The notes beneath the pieces were generated by a model. It was not told the DNA's origin, did no database searches, and saw only the letters and a program-made list of their open reading frames with translations. From Candidatus Choladousia intestinipullorum (lineage in GTDB: Bacteria; Bacillota; Clostridia; Lachnospirales; Lachnospiraceae): a stretch of 35,644 bases of DNA. Shown in pieces: positions 16,528-25,920 of the stretch. The DNA lies in NCBI GenBank assembly GCA_018711885.1, contig DVHT01000007.1:1-35644 (forward strand), in the 5' to 3' direction. Numbering within the stretch: the stretch's first letter is position 1; each line of letters starts with the position of its first letter. Position numbers and translations under genes: made by a program.

Positions 16528-16531
16528 TAAT
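16510..16531. promoter_or_regulatory. Perfect 22-bp palindromic putative operator
   Basis: ATTATTGACATATGTCAATAAT is identical to its reverse complement and overlaps the -35 above. Confidence 0.75.
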
Positions 16532-16555
16532 AAATAATACATCCAATGGGTAAAA

Positions 16556-16592
16556 ATAAAAAGGAGCAAGACCAAAATCTTACTCCTTTTTC
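16556..16592 (-). terminator. Rho-independent terminator after tRNA-Thr
   Basis: Minus strand: AAAAGGAGTAAGA-TTTTGG-TCTTGCTCCTTTTTATTTTT. Confidence 0.75.
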
Positions 16593-16595
16593 AAC

Positions 16596-16668
<73 letters not shown>

Positions 16669-16695
16669 ATACGGTCAAATGCAACCGACTTAATT

Positions 16696-16724
16696 ATTAT
16701 ATATGATTTTTTTCTGATTTGCAA
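16696..16724 (-). promoter_or_regulatory. Promoter for tRNA-Thr
   Basis: Minus strand: TTGCAA (16724-16719), 17-nt spacer, TATAAT (16701-16696). Confidence 0.7.
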
Positions 16725-16751
16725 GTGTTTTTTTAAAAAATAAAAAATGAT

Positions 16752-16780
16752 TTGCTAATCTTCCTTTGCTAGTATATAAT
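16752..16780 (+). promoter_or_regulatory. Promoter for the MBOAT-DHHW unit
   Basis: TTGCTA (16752-16757), 17-nt spacer, TATAAT (16775-16780). Confidence 0.6.
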
Positions 16781-16819
16781 GGCGAAGACAGGCTAATCAC
16801 TTATGAGGAGATTTATTTT

Positions 16820-18241
16820 ATGGTTTTCAGCAGTTTACTGTTTCTGTTCCGGTTTCTGCCGGCAGTTTTGGTGGTGTATTTCCTTGTTCCGCGGCGTTTC
16901 CGGAACCTGGTGCTTTTTTTATTCAGCCTTCTGTTTTATGCGTGGGGAGAACCGGTGTACATTGTGCTCATGCTGGTGTCGATCCTTGTATCTTATACGG
17001 GAGGAATCGTTGTAGACCGGATGAAGAAAAGCGGAAGGCCAGGGGCGGCAAAGACGGCGCTCATCGTTTCCAGCGTCATCAGTCTGTCTCTGCTTGGCTT
17101 TTTCAAATACGCGGATTTTGCGATTAATACGGTGAACAGTATTACAGGAGCAGGGCTTGCTCTGCTGAATATTGCATTGCCGATCGGAATTTCTTTTTAT
17201 ACGTTCCAAACAATGTCTTATACGATCGATGTATACCGCGGAGAAGCCGAGGTACAGAAAAATCTGATTTCCTTCGGTACGTACGTCGTTATGTTCCCGC
17301 AGCTGATCGCGGGACCAATCGTCCAGTATAAAACGATCGACCAGCAGCTTCGGAGCAGGCGGGAGACTTCAGAGGAATTTGCGGCCGGTGTACACCGGTT
17401 TATGATCGGCCTGGGGAAAAAAGTACTCCTGGCAAATAACGCAGGGGCTTTGTGGGACACGATCCGGACGATGACGTACGCGGAGCTTCCTGCTGCGACG
17501 GCGTGGATGGGACTTGCGGCGTATTCGTTCCAGCTGTATTTTGACTTTTCTGCCTATTCCGATATGGCAATCGGGCTGGGGCATATGTTTGGATTCCGTT
17601 TCCTTGAGAATTTCAACTATCCTTACATATCAAAAAGTATTACAGAGTTCTGGAGACGATGGCACATTTCGCTCAGCACATGGTTCCGTGATTATGTGTA
17701 CATACCGCTTGGAGGAAACCGTGTCAATACCCTCCGCCATATTCGGAATATCTTCGTGGTCTGGCTTCTGACCGGAATCTGGCATGGAGCGAACTGGAAT
17801 TTCGTTATCTGGGGCGTCTATTACGGGATTCTGTTGTTGGTGGAAAAGTTTTTCCTTGGGAAATATCTGAAGAAGCTGCCGGCTGTTTTCCAGCATATCT
17901 ACTGTATCTTTTTTGTCATGATCGGCTGGAACCTGTTTGTCTTCGAAGACATGGGACTCGGGCTTGGTTTTATGCGGGCGCTGTTTGGAGGATACGGACA
18001 GGGGTTTGCAAACGAGGAAACACTTTACCTTCTGTACAACAATTTGATCTTGCTGGTGATGCTGATACTGGGCAGTACACACCTTCCGAAGAGAATCGGA
18101 GAGAAGATCTGTGCAGTGATCTCCGGTTCCGATGTGGCTGTCATCCTCGTGAGAAATATCTTCTATGCCGCGATTTTTATTCTCTCTGTGGCATGGCTGG
18201 TTGATGCATCGTTTAATCCATTTTTGTATTTCAGATTTTAG
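16820..18241 (+). CDS. MBOAT family O-acyltransferase (AlgI/DltB-like)
   Basis: SITEFWRRWHISLSTWFRDYVYIPLGGNR and WLLTGIWHGANWNFVIWGVYYG motifs. ATG at 16820 preferred; the 16766 start lies upstream of the predicted promoter -10. Confidence 0.95.
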   Translation: MVFSSLLFLFRFLPAVLVVYFLVPRRFRNLVLFLFSLLFYAWGEPVYIVLMLVSILVSYTGGIVVDRMKKSGRPGAAKTALIVSSVISLSLLGFFKYADFAINTVNSITGAGLALLNIALPIGISFYTFQTMSYTIDVYRGEAEVQKNLISFGTYVVMFPQLIAGPIVQYKTIDQQLRSRRETSEEFAAGVHRFMIGLGKKVLLANNAGALWDTIRTMTYAELPAATAWMGLAAYSFQLYFDFSAYSDMAIGLGHMFGFRFLENFNYPYISKSITEFWRRWHISLSTWFRDYVYIPLGGNRVNTLRHIRNIFVVWLLTGIWHGANWNFVIWGVYYGILLLVEKFFLGKYLKKLPAVFQHIYCIFFVMIGWNLFVFEDMGLGLGFMRALFGGYGQGFANEETLYLLYNNLILLVMLILGSTHLPKRIGEKICAVISGSDVAVILVRNIFYAAIFILSVAWLVDASFNPFLYFRF

Positions 18242-18253
18242 GGCAGGTTTAAC

Positions 18254-19393
18254 ATGAACAGACGACAATCATGGAATATTAACACATTATTTTTGATCTT
18301 GATTTTTGGCTTCACGATCGCTACGCTGATCAAGCCGGACCAGGAGTATTCGGAATCGGAAAACAGAACGCTGGCACAGATGCCGGAACCTACCGTGGAA
18401 ACCGTATTTAACGGAGAGTTTGAATCCGATTATGAGACGTATCTGACCGACCAGTTTGTGGCGCGCGACGCGTGGATCGGTCTGAAGACGGATGTGGAGC
18501 GTCTGATGCTGAAAAGCGAGAGCAACGATATTTATTTTGCGGACGACGATTATCTGATCGAGAAGCATACAGGAGCCTTTACATCAGATACGGCTGAATT
18601 GAATCCGCGCATCCTGGGACAGTTCGCAGAAATGTATCAGGAGCAGTTCGGAACGGAGCATATGACGTTTATGGTCGTGCCGAATGCCGTGGAGATTCTG
18701 GACGATAAGCTCCCGCTTCTTGCCAGTCCGTATGATCAGGAAAAATATCTGGAGCAGATCCGGGCAGAGCTCCCGGATGGAACGTGGTTTGATACGGCTG
18801 CCATCCTGCGGGATCATAAAGAGGAGGAAATCTTCTACCGGACTGACCACCACTGGGAGACACTGGCGGCATTTTACGTGTACCAGGCATGGGCAGAGCA
18901 GAAAGGATACGAAGTGCCTTCGGAAGACGATTTTGAGATTGAGACGGCTTCCGACAGCTTTGAGGGAACGATACAGTCAAAACTCGGGATCGACACCAGA
19001 AAGGATACGCTTGAGCTGTATCTTCCAAAAGAAGATCTTTTCTACACCGTACAGACGGATGAAGGGGCTCCGGTGGAATACAGTGTATACGACAGAACAG
19101 CTCTGGAGACAAAGAGCAAGTATGATGTCTTTTTCGGTGGCAACCACGCGATGGTAAACATCGCCACACGTGCAGATACAGGCCGGAAGCTGCTTGTGAT
19201 CAAGGATTCTTATGCGCACTGCTTCGTGCCGTTCCTGCTGAAAGAATTTGACGCCATCGATATGCTCGACATCCGGTACTACAATCAGAAAGTCAGTGAA
19301 CTGATACAAAACGGCGGCTATACCGATATCCTGTTTCTGTATAATGCATCCGGATTTGCAGAGGATACCAGTATCAGCAGGCTTACCTATTAA
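18254..19393 (+). CDS. DHHW family (AlgJ/AlgX-like SGNH) protein, partner of MBOAT
   Basis: FTIATLIKPDQEYSESENRTLAQMPEPTVETVFNGEFESDYETYLTDQFVARDAWI; YRTDHHWETLAAFYVYQAWAEQKG (DHHW motif); LLVIKDSYAHCFVPFLLKEFDAIDMLDIRYY. Confidence 0.92.
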   Translation: MNRRQSWNINTLFLILIFGFTIATLIKPDQEYSESENRTLAQMPEPTVETVFNGEFESDYETYLTDQFVARDAWIGLKTDVERLMLKSESNDIYFADDDYLIEKHTGAFTSDTAELNPRILGQFAEMYQEQFGTEHMTFMVVPNAVEILDDKLPLLASPYDQEKYLEQIRAELPDGTWFDTAAILRDHKEEEIFYRTDHHWETLAAFYVYQAWAEQKGYEVPSEDDFEIETASDSFEGTIQSKLGIDTRKDTLELYLPKEDLFYTVQTDEGAPVEYSVYDRTALETKSKYDVFFGGNHAMVNIATRADTGRKLLVIKDSYAHCFVPFLLKEFDAIDMLDIRYYNQKVSELIQNGGYTDILFLYNASGFAEDTSISRLTY

Positions 19394-19425
19394 ATAAGAA
19401 AAGTCAATAAGAAAAGGAGGGCACC

Positions 19426-20274
19426 ATGAGTTACGCAGATAAAGTTTTCATTGATATGTGTAAAGACATCCTCGAAAACGGTGTCAGCACGGAAGGGGAA
19501 AAGGTACGCCCGAAATGGGAGGACGGATCTTACGCTTATACGATCAAGCGCTTCGGGGTGGTAAACCGCTACGACCTGCGCAAAGAGTTTCCGGCAATGA
19601 CCCTGCGGAAAACGGGGTTAAAGAATGCATTTGACGAGCTGCTGTGGATCTGGCAGAAAAAATCAAACAACATTCATGACCTTGGGAGCCATATCTGGGA
19701 CAGCTGGGCGGATGAGACCGGCAGTATCGGCAAGGCGTACGGATACCAGATGCAGGTCAAGCATCAGTACCGGGAAGGAATGATGGATCAGGTAGACCGT
19801 GTGCTGTATGATCTGAAGAATAATCCCTACAGCCGCAGGATCATGACGAATATTTACGTACATGCGGATCTGCACGAAATGAATCTTTATCCGTGTGCTT
19901 ACAGTATGACCTTCAATGTGACGAATGAAAAAGGCAGCGACAAGCTGATCTTGAATGCCATTTTGAATCAGCGCTCTCAGGATGTCCTCACAGCGAACAA
20001 CTGGAATGTATGCCAGTATGCGCTTCTGGTCCATATGATGGCGCAGTGCTGCAATATGCAGCCGGGTGAATTTGTTCATGTGATAGCGGATGCGCATATT
20101 TATGACAGGCATATCCCGCTTGTGAAAGAACTGATCACGAGAGAGACGTATCCGGCTCCTAAGGTATGGCTGACGCCGGATATCACCGATTTTTATGCGT
20201 TTAAAGTAGAGGACCTGCACGTAGAAAACTATCAGGCAGGGCCGCAGATCAGGAATATTCCTGTAGCAGTGTAG
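19426..20274 (+). CDS. thyA: Thymidylate synthase (ThyA-type, divergent active site)
   Basis: LYPCAYSMTFNV catalytic Cys region, LNQRSQDVLTANNWNVCQYALLVHMMAQ, VIADAHIYDRHIP. Confidence 0.92.
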   Translation: MSYADKVFIDMCKDILENGVSTEGEKVRPKWEDGSYAYTIKRFGVVNRYDLRKEFPAMTLRKTGLKNAFDELLWIWQKKSNNIHDLGSHIWDSWADETGSIGKAYGYQMQVKHQYREGMMDQVDRVLYDLKNNPYSRRIMTNIYVHADLHEMNLYPCAYSMTFNVTNEKGSDKLILNAILNQRSQDVLTANNWNVCQYALLVHMMAQCCNMQPGEFVHVIADAHIYDRHIPLVKELITRETYPAPKVWLTPDITDFYAFKVEDLHVENYQAGPQIRNIPVAV

Positions 20275-20348
20275 CCGCGGGGCCGTCCGCACGTTGCGGG
20301 GACCGGCCGTGGCGTATGAGAACCGTATGGAAAGGAGAGTGCGGCTCT

Positions 20349-20780
20349 ATGGAACGAAAAACAGCCGTGCCGCAGCCAGTGATCCTGTATTATACAGAGA
20401 GTGCAGGCAAGGCACAGCAGATCGAGATGCTTTGCAGCCAGTTTGGATACAGGACGCGGTTTCTTGGAGCGGCGGATGCCGGAACAGAAGTGGGCGTACT
20501 TGCCGGCATCAGCAATGCGAAACGTGGAAGAGGGGTGCTGGATGGCAGGACTGATTCCGGAAGTCCAGAAGACAGATGTCTGCCGGAGCATATGATATTT
20601 TCCGGTATTGGGGGAGAACAGCTTGATGTGTTTCTGCAGGCGATGCGTACGGCAGGGATTTCACCGATCCCGTTAAAGGCGGTGCTTACGCCGTACAATT
20701 ACAAGTGGAGTCTGTATGAGCTTGTGCAGGAACTTCAGAGAGAACATACAGCGATGATGATGGAGAGGAGAAAGCAATGA
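20349..20780 (+). CDS. DUF3783 domain protein
   Basis: C-terminal MIFSGIGGEQLDVFLQAMRTAGISPIPLKAVLTPYNYKWSLYELVQELQREH resembles DUF3783; ATG at 20349 (20316 possible); stop overlaps folA start. Confidence 0.7.
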   Translation: MERKTAVPQPVILYYTESAGKAQQIEMLCSQFGYRTRFLGAADAGTEVGVLAGISNAKRGRGVLDGRTDSGSPEDRCLPEHMIFSGIGGEQLDVFLQAMRTAGISPIPLKAVLTPYNYKWSLYELVQELQREHTAMMMERRKQ

Positions 20781-21268
20781 ATCTGATCGTGGCAGTAGAC
20801 AAAAACTGGGGAATCGGAAAGAATAATAAGCTGCTTGTCAGCATTCCGGCGGATATGAAATTTTTCCGCGAGACAACGAGCGGAAGAGTTGTCGTGATGG
20901 GCAGAAAAACTCTGGAATCATTTCCGAACGGTTTGCCGCTGAAAAACAGGACGAATATTATTCTGACAAAAAATAAGGATTATCATGTGAAAGACGCCAT
21001 TGTACTGCACAGCGTCGAAGAAGTAATGAAAGAGCTGGAACAGTATGAGGAAGAGGATATTTACGTCATCGGAGGCGACAGCATTTACCGCCAGTTCCTC
21101 CCCTACTGTAAGGTGGCCCATGTGACGCGCATCGATCATGCATATGAGGCGGACACGTTCTTTCCGGATCTTGATGCGCAGGAAGAATGGGAAGTCACCG
21201 GGATCAGCGAAGAACAGACGTATTTTGATCTGGAATACCGTTTTTACCGATATGAAAAAAAGAAATAA
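20777..21268 (+). CDS. folA: Dihydrofolate reductase
   Basis: MNLIVAVDKNWGIGKNNKLLVSIPADMKFFRETTSGRVVVMGRKTLESFPNGLPLKNRTNIILT; VIGGDSIYRQFLP. Confidence 0.96.
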   Translation: MNLIVAVDKNWGIGKNNKLLVSIPADMKFFRETTSGRVVVMGRKTLESFPNGLPLKNRTNIILTKNKDYHVKDAIVLHSVEEVMKELEQYEEEDIYVIGGDSIYRQFLPYCKVAHVTRIDHAYEADTFFPDLDAQEEWEVTGISEEQTYFDLEYRFYRYEKKK

Positions 21269-21275
21269 AGGAAAT

Positions 21276-21302
21276 GGGGCTGCGAAAACAGCCCCGTTTT
21301 TT
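21276..21302 (+). terminator. Rho-independent terminator after folA
   Basis: ggggctg (21276-21282) cgaaaa cagcccc (21289-21295) gtttttt. Confidence 0.85.
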
Positions 21303-21309
21303 AGTGGTT

Positions 21310-21750
21310 TTATTGTTTCTTGCGTGAACTGCGGTATTTCTCTTCACAGTACTGGCAGCGGTATACTTCATTTTCTTCATCGGCAAGGAAGAATACGTGA
21401 TCCAGCTCCTGCTCGATCGAAGTGATGCAGCGCGGATTCTTGCAGCGGATAATATTAACCAGCTTTTTCGGAAGATTCAGTTCTTTTTTTGATACGATAT
21501 TTCCGTCCTGGATGATATTTACCGTGATCCGGTGGTCGATAAAGCCGAGAACGTTCAGATCCAGCTCATCGATCGGGCATTCTACCTTAATGATGTCTTT
21601 TTTGCCCATCTTATTGCTGTGCGCGTTTTTGATGATCGCGACACAGCAGTCCATCCGGTCGAGTTTCAGATATTTGTAGATCGACATGGCCTTACCGGCT
21701 ACGATGTGGTCCAGGACCACTCCTTCATTTAAGCGGCCGACGTTTAACAT
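21310..21750 (-). CDS. pyrI: Aspartate carbamoyltransferase regulatory subunit
   Basis: [36 protein letters not shown]...YRCQYCE zinc-binding cysteines. Confidence 0.95.
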   Translation of the reverse strand: MLNVGRLNEGVVLDHIVAGKAMSIYKYLKLDRMDCCVAIIKNAHSNKMGKKDIIKVECPIDELDLNVLGFIDHRITVNIIQDGNIVSKKELNLPKKLVNIIRCKNPRCITSIEQELDHVFFLADEENEVYRCQYCEEKYRSSRKKQ

Positions 21751-22664
21751 ACTTCCACCTCCAGTAATGTAAGAATCAGTGCCATTCTGACGTATACTCC
21801 GTACTGTGCCTGCCTGAAATATGCAGCACGCGGGTCATCATCTACTTCAACAGAGATTTCATTGACGCGCGGAAGCGGATGGAGAATCGTCATATCAGGT
21901 TTTGCGAGTTTCATTTTATCAGCATCCAGGATATAGAAGTCCTTCATGCGCACGTAATCTTCTTCATTAAAGAAACGTTCCTTCTGGACACGCGTCATGT
22001 AAAGAAGGTCAAGTTCCGGAAGCGCGTCTTCCAGGCGGACGACTTCTTTGAACTGCTGGTTATGTCTCCGAAGAACGTCATCGCGGATATTGTCGGGAAG
22101 CCTCAGCTCTTCCGGCGAGATCAGAACAAAGTTGACATTCGGGTAACGAATGAGTGCTTCGATCAGAGAGTGTACGGTGCGCCCGAATTTCAGGTCTCCG
22201 CAAAGACCGATCGTAAAGCTTCCGAGACGGCCTTTCAGGGAGCGGATTGTCATGAGGTCGGTCAGCGTTTGGGTCGGATGCTGATGCCCGCCGTCACCGG
22301 CATTGATGACAGGGATGGATGACTTCATGGAAGCCACAAGCGGCGCTCCTTCCTTCGGATGACGCATTGCGCAGATATCCGCATAGCAGGAAATGACACG
22401 GATCGTATCTGAGACGCTCTCGCCTTTTGCGGCGGAGCTGGAATCTGCCGAAGAAAAACCAAGTACGCTGCCGCCCAGATTCAACATTGCTGCTTCGAAG
22501 CTGAGCCGGGTACGGGTACTTGGTTCGTAAAATAAGGTGGCTATTTTCTTTCCTGCACATGCATGTGCGTATTTTTGTGGATTTGCCTCGATATCACTTG
22601 CCAGATCGAGAAGTTTGTCGAGTTCTTCCACTGAGAAATCCAATGGACTCATTAAATGTCTCAT
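21744..22664 (-). CDS. pyrB: Aspartate carbamoyltransferase catalytic subunit
   Basis: [25 protein letters not shown] start; [54 protein letters not shown]. Start at 22664, not the ORF-track 23165. Confidence 0.96.
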   Translation of the reverse strand: MRHLMSPLDFSVEELDKLLDLASDIEANPQKYAHACAGKKIATLFYEPSTRTRLSFEAAMLNLGGSVLGFSSADSSSAAKGESVSDTIRVISCYADICAMRHPKEGAPLVASMKSSIPVINAGDGGHQHPTQTLTDLMTIRSLKGRLGSFTIGLCGDLKFGRTVHSLIEALIRYPNVNFVLISPEELRLPDNIRDDVLRRHNQQFKEVVRLEDALPELDLLYMTRVQKERFFNEEDYVRMKDFYILDADKMKLAKPDMTILHPLPRVNEISVEVDDDPRAAYFRQAQYGVYVRMALILTLLEVEVC

Positions 22665-22785
22665 AGTATCCTCCTTCACGTAATCAGTATCTGGTATGGT
22701 GTATGCCCCGCAATCTTTCCGGGGATACTCACTTCTTAACATGATACCGTATCTGCCTGTGGAATTCAAGTATAAAAAAATTTTC

Positions 22786-22814
22786 TTGCTTTCCAGCCGG
22801 AAAGAGGCTATAAT
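22786..22814 (+). promoter_or_regulatory. Promoter for the PH-domain gene
   Basis: TTGCTT (22786-22791), 17-nt spacer, TATAAT (22809-22814); ~100-nt 5'UTR. Confidence 0.6.
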
Positions 22815-22919
22815 TTTTCTGACAACAAGAAGAAGTGCGAGATAATTCGCGCGGCATCTTTTGACACAGACTTTCATATTAAATACATGATCAAAAAATG
22901 AAATGGAGAGGAGACAGCT

Positions 22920-23291
22920 ATGGGATATAAAGAAAAAAAGAGATGGGCATTTTTGGGCCTGCCATTTACGTTTACCACTTACAGCGTGACAGATGAAATG
23001 ATTACTGTGCAGTCCGGGCTTCTGAAACGGATAGAAAATGACTGCTATATGTACAAGATTGTGGATGTCAGGCTGGAGGCGAGCCTGCTGGAACGGATCT
23101 TCGGGCTGGGAACGGTCCACTGCTTCAGCAGCGACGTCACGGATCCGGATCTGCGGCTCTGCCATATCAGAAATTCCAAAGAGATCAAAAACTATATTCT
23201 GGAGCAGTCAGAGCAGGAGCGCCTGCGCAGGCGGACGCTGAATACGCAAAACCTCAACGGGGAGACAGACGGCATCGGATACGACGATTGA
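22920..23291 (+). CDS. Bacterial PH-domain (bPH2/YdbS-like) protein
   Basis: [75 protein letters not shown]. Confidence 0.8.
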   Translation: MGYKEKKRWAFLGLPFTFTTYSVTDEMITVQSGLLKRIENDCYMYKIVDVRLEASLLERIFGLGTVHCFSSDVTDPDLRLCHIRNSKEIKNYILEQSEQERLRRRTLNTQNLNGETDGIGYDD

Positions 23292-23328
23292 GTGAAACGG
23301 CTTCCTTCGCTGTGCCGCCGGATTTACG

Positions 23329-23357
23329 TTGACAGAAAAACCCAACCTTGATAGAAT
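23329..23357 (+). promoter_or_regulatory. Promoter for prfC
   Basis: TTGACA (23329-23334), 17-nt spacer, TAGAAT (23352-23357). Confidence 0.75.
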
Positions 23358-23399
23358 AGGCAGGGAAAATTTCGAGCAAGACAGTTGGAGGAAGAAACT

Positions 23400-24989
23400 T
23401 TGGGTAATAATATAAAAGAAGAGATAGCGAAGAGACGGACATTTGCCATTATTTCTCACCCGGATGCCGGTAAAACGACGCTGACAGAGAAATTCCTGCT
23501 GTACGGCGGCGCGATCAATCTGGCCGGTTCTGTAAAAGGAAAGGCAACGGCACGCCATGCTGTGTCGGACTGGATGGAGATTGAAAAAGAGAGAGGTATT
23601 TCTGTCACTTCTTCCGTTCTGCAGTTTAATTACGGCGGATACTGCATCAATATTCTGGATACTCCGGGGCATCAGGACTTCTCAGAAGATACGTACCGTA
23701 CGCTGATGGCGGCAGACTCCGCTGTCATGGTGATCGACGCCTCAAAAGGTGTGGAGGCACAGACGAGAAAGCTGTTTAAAGTCTGTGTGATGCGTCAGAT
23801 CCCTATTTTTACATTTATCAATAAGCTGGACCGTGACGCGAACGATACGTTTGAGCTTCTCGATGATATCGAAAAAGAGCTCGGAATCGCGACGTGTCCG
23901 ATCAACTGGCCGATCGGATCCGGAAAGAATTTCAAAGGTGTTTATGACCGGGCCACCAGAAAGGTGACGACTTTTACTGATACGCAGAAAGGTACGAAAG
24001 CAGGCGTGGCGACGAAGATGGATCTTGACGATCCCAAGCTGCAGGAATTTATCGGGGAACAGAATAAAGAGACGCTGATGGAGGAGATCGAACTGCTGGA
24101 CGGTGCGTCGGCGGAATTTGATCAGGAGCTGGTGAGCAGAGGAAAGCTCTCACCTGTGTTTTTCGGTTCTGCGCTTACGAACTTCGGCGTGGAGATTTTT
24201 CTGAAGTATTTCCTTTCGATGACCACGTCTCCGCTGCCGAGAAAGGCCGACTGCGGTGTGATCGATCCGATGGAAGAGGACTTTTCTGCGTTCGTTTTTA
24301 AGATTCAGGCGAACATGAACAAAGCGCATCGCGACAGGATCGCATTTATGCGGATCTGCTCCGGAAAGTTTGACGCGGGGATGGAAGTATACCACGTGCA
24401 GGGAGACCGCAAACAGCGCCTTTCCCAGCCGCAGCAGATGATGGCACAGGAACGGCACATCGTATCGGAGGCGTATGCCGGCGATATTATCGGTGTCTTT
24501 GATCCGGGCATCTTTTCTATCGGTGATACGATCTGCATGCCTGGAAAGAAGTTCGCATATGAGGGGATTCCGACGTTCGCACCGGAGCATTTTGCAAGAG
24601 TGCGCCAGATGGATACGATGAAGAGAAAGCAGTTTGTAAAAGGCATTAATCAGATCGCGCAGGAAGGTGCGATCCAGATTTTCCAGGAGTATAACACCGG
24701 TATGGAAGAGATTATCGTCGGCGTCGTAGGAGTGCTTCAGTTTGATGTTCTGAAGTACCGTCTGGAAAATGAATATAATGTAGATATCCGTCTGGAGCCG
24801 CTTCCCTACGAACACATCCGCTGGATTGAAAATGAGGAGATTGATCTGAATAAGATCGTCGGAACCTCGGATATGAAGAAGATCAAAGATTTAAAGGGAA
24901 GGCCGCTGCTCTTATTTGTCAACAGCTGGTCGGTCGGCATGGTGCTTGACCGGAACGAAGGCCTGATCCTTTCTGAGTTTGGCAGATAA
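23400..24989 (+). CDS. prfC: Peptide chain release factor 3
   Basis: RTFAIISHPDAGKTTLTEKFLLYGGAI; DWMEIEKERGISVTSSVLQF; LDTPGHQDFSEDTYRTL. Likely TTG start at 23400, since TTG at 23385 overlaps the GGAGGA Shine-Dalgarno. Confidence 0.95.
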   Translation: MGNNIKEEIAKRRTFAIISHPDAGKTTLTEKFLLYGGAINLAGSVKGKATARHAVSDWMEIEKERGISVTSSVLQFNYGGYCINILDTPGHQDFSEDTYRTLMAADSAVMVIDASKGVEAQTRKLFKVCVMRQIPIFTFINKLDRDANDTFELLDDIEKELGIATCPINWPIGSGKNFKGVYDRATRKVTTFTDTQKGTKAGVATKMDLDDPKLQEFIGEQNKETLMEEIELLDGASAEFDQELVSRGKLSPVFFGSALTNFGVEIFLKYFLSMTTSPLPRKADCGVIDPMEEDFSAFVFKIQANMNKAHRDRIAFMRICSGKFDAGMEVYHVQGDRKQRLSQPQQMMAQERHIVSEAYAGDIIGVFDPGIFSIGDTICMPGKKFAYEGIPTFAPEHFARVRQMDTMKRKQFVKGINQIAQEGAIQIFQEYNTGMEEIIVGVVGVLQFDVLKYRLENEYNVDIRLEPLPYEHIRWIENEEIDLNKIVGTSDMKKIKDLKGRPLLLFVNSWSVGMVLDRNEGLILSEFGR

Positions 24990-24996
24990 ATCTTTC

Positions 24997-25025
24997 TTGC
25001 AAAAAGGAATTGTTTTTACTATAAT
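24997..25025 (+). promoter_or_regulatory. Promoter for the asp23 gene/downstream run
   Basis: TTGCAA (24997-25002), 17-nt spacer, TATAAT (25020-25025). Confidence 0.7.
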
Positions 25026-25080
25026 GTAAGATAACAGGCTGAAGAAGCAGAAACGAATCAATGGCATGATGGAGGTGCTT

Positions 25081-25461
25081 ATGGAAAATACAGAGCTTCA
25101 TACACATAAATTAGAAAATGAAGAAAAATTCGGGGAAGTGCGGATCGCGGATGAGGTAGTCGCGATCATCGCCGGACTGGCTGCCTCTGAAGTGGACGGC
25201 GTAGCTTCCATGGCCGGGAATGTGACGAGGGATCTGATCGAAAAGCTTGGCATGAAGAGCCTCTCAAAGGGCGTGAAGATTACGATGGATGATAATACTG
25301 TACATGTGGCGCTTGCGATCAATATTCAGTATGGCTACAGTGTTCCGGCTACCAGCTCCAAGATCCAGGAGAAGGTTAAGACTGCGATCGAGACGATGAC
25401 AGGGCTTGAGGTCGCGGAAGTGAATATCAAGATCGTCAATGTTTTGATGGACAAGAACTGA
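25081..25461 (+). CDS. Asp23/Gls24 family envelope stress response protein
   Basis: GEVRIADEVVAIIAGLAASEVDGVASMAGN...GVKITMDDNTVHVALAINIQYGYSVPATSSKIQEKVKTAIETMTGLEVAEVNIKIVNV. Confidence 0.95.
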   Translation: MENTELHTHKLENEEKFGEVRIADEVVAIIAGLAASEVDGVASMAGNVTRDLIEKLGMKSLSKGVKITMDDNTVHVALAINIQYGYSVPATSSKIQEKVKTAIETMTGLEVAEVNIKIVNVLMDKN

Positions 25462-25469
25462 GATCAGAA

Positions 25470-25497
25470 AAGGGACGCATGAAGTCCCTTTTTTTTA
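25470..25497 (+). terminator. Rho-independent terminator (possibly partial read-through) between asp23 and nusB
   Basis: aagggac gcatgaa gtccctt followed by ttttttt. Confidence 0.75.
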
Positions 25498-25515
25498 CAA
25501 GGAGACAAATCACAG

Positions 25516-25911
25516 ATGAAAAGAAGTGAAATCAGGGAGAACATTTTTAAACTCGTATTTTGCGGAGAATTTCACAGCATGGATGAGATTCCGGAGCAGG
25601 TGAGCTGTTACTTTGAGGAACTGCCGGAGGTGACAGAGGAAGAGCATTCTTATATGACGGAAAAGTTTAACTGCATCAAAGAACGCATTGGTGAACTTGA
25701 TGAAAAGATCAACAGCGTCGCAAAGGGCTGGAAGACGGCGAGAATGGGGAAGGCTGAGCTTGCGATCCTCAGGCTTGCGGTCTACGAAATGCTGTATGAC
25801 GACGAGGTTCCGGTAAAAGTGGCGATCAATGAGGCGGTGGAGCTTGCCAAAAAGTACGGCGGAGACGAGGCGCCGTCATTCGTGAATGGAATTCTGGCAA
25901 AGCTTGCGTAA
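25516..25911 (+). CDS. nusB: Transcription antitermination factor NusB
   Basis: [20 protein letters not shown] start; [50 protein letters not shown]. Confidence 0.96.
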   Translation: MKRSEIRENIFKLVFCGEFHSMDEIPEQVSCYFEELPEVTEEEHSYMTEKFNCIKERIGELDEKINSVAKGWKTARMGKAELAILRLAVYEMLYDDEVPVKVAINEAVELAKKYGGDEAPSFVNGILAKLA

Positions 25912-25920
25912 AGGACGGTC

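Noticed and set aside
16514-16542. Plus-strand promoter using the other TTGACA of the 22-bp palindrome
   Set aside because: The 17-nt spacing lands on ATACAT, a poor -10, and the plus-strand side leads into the tRNA terminator region.
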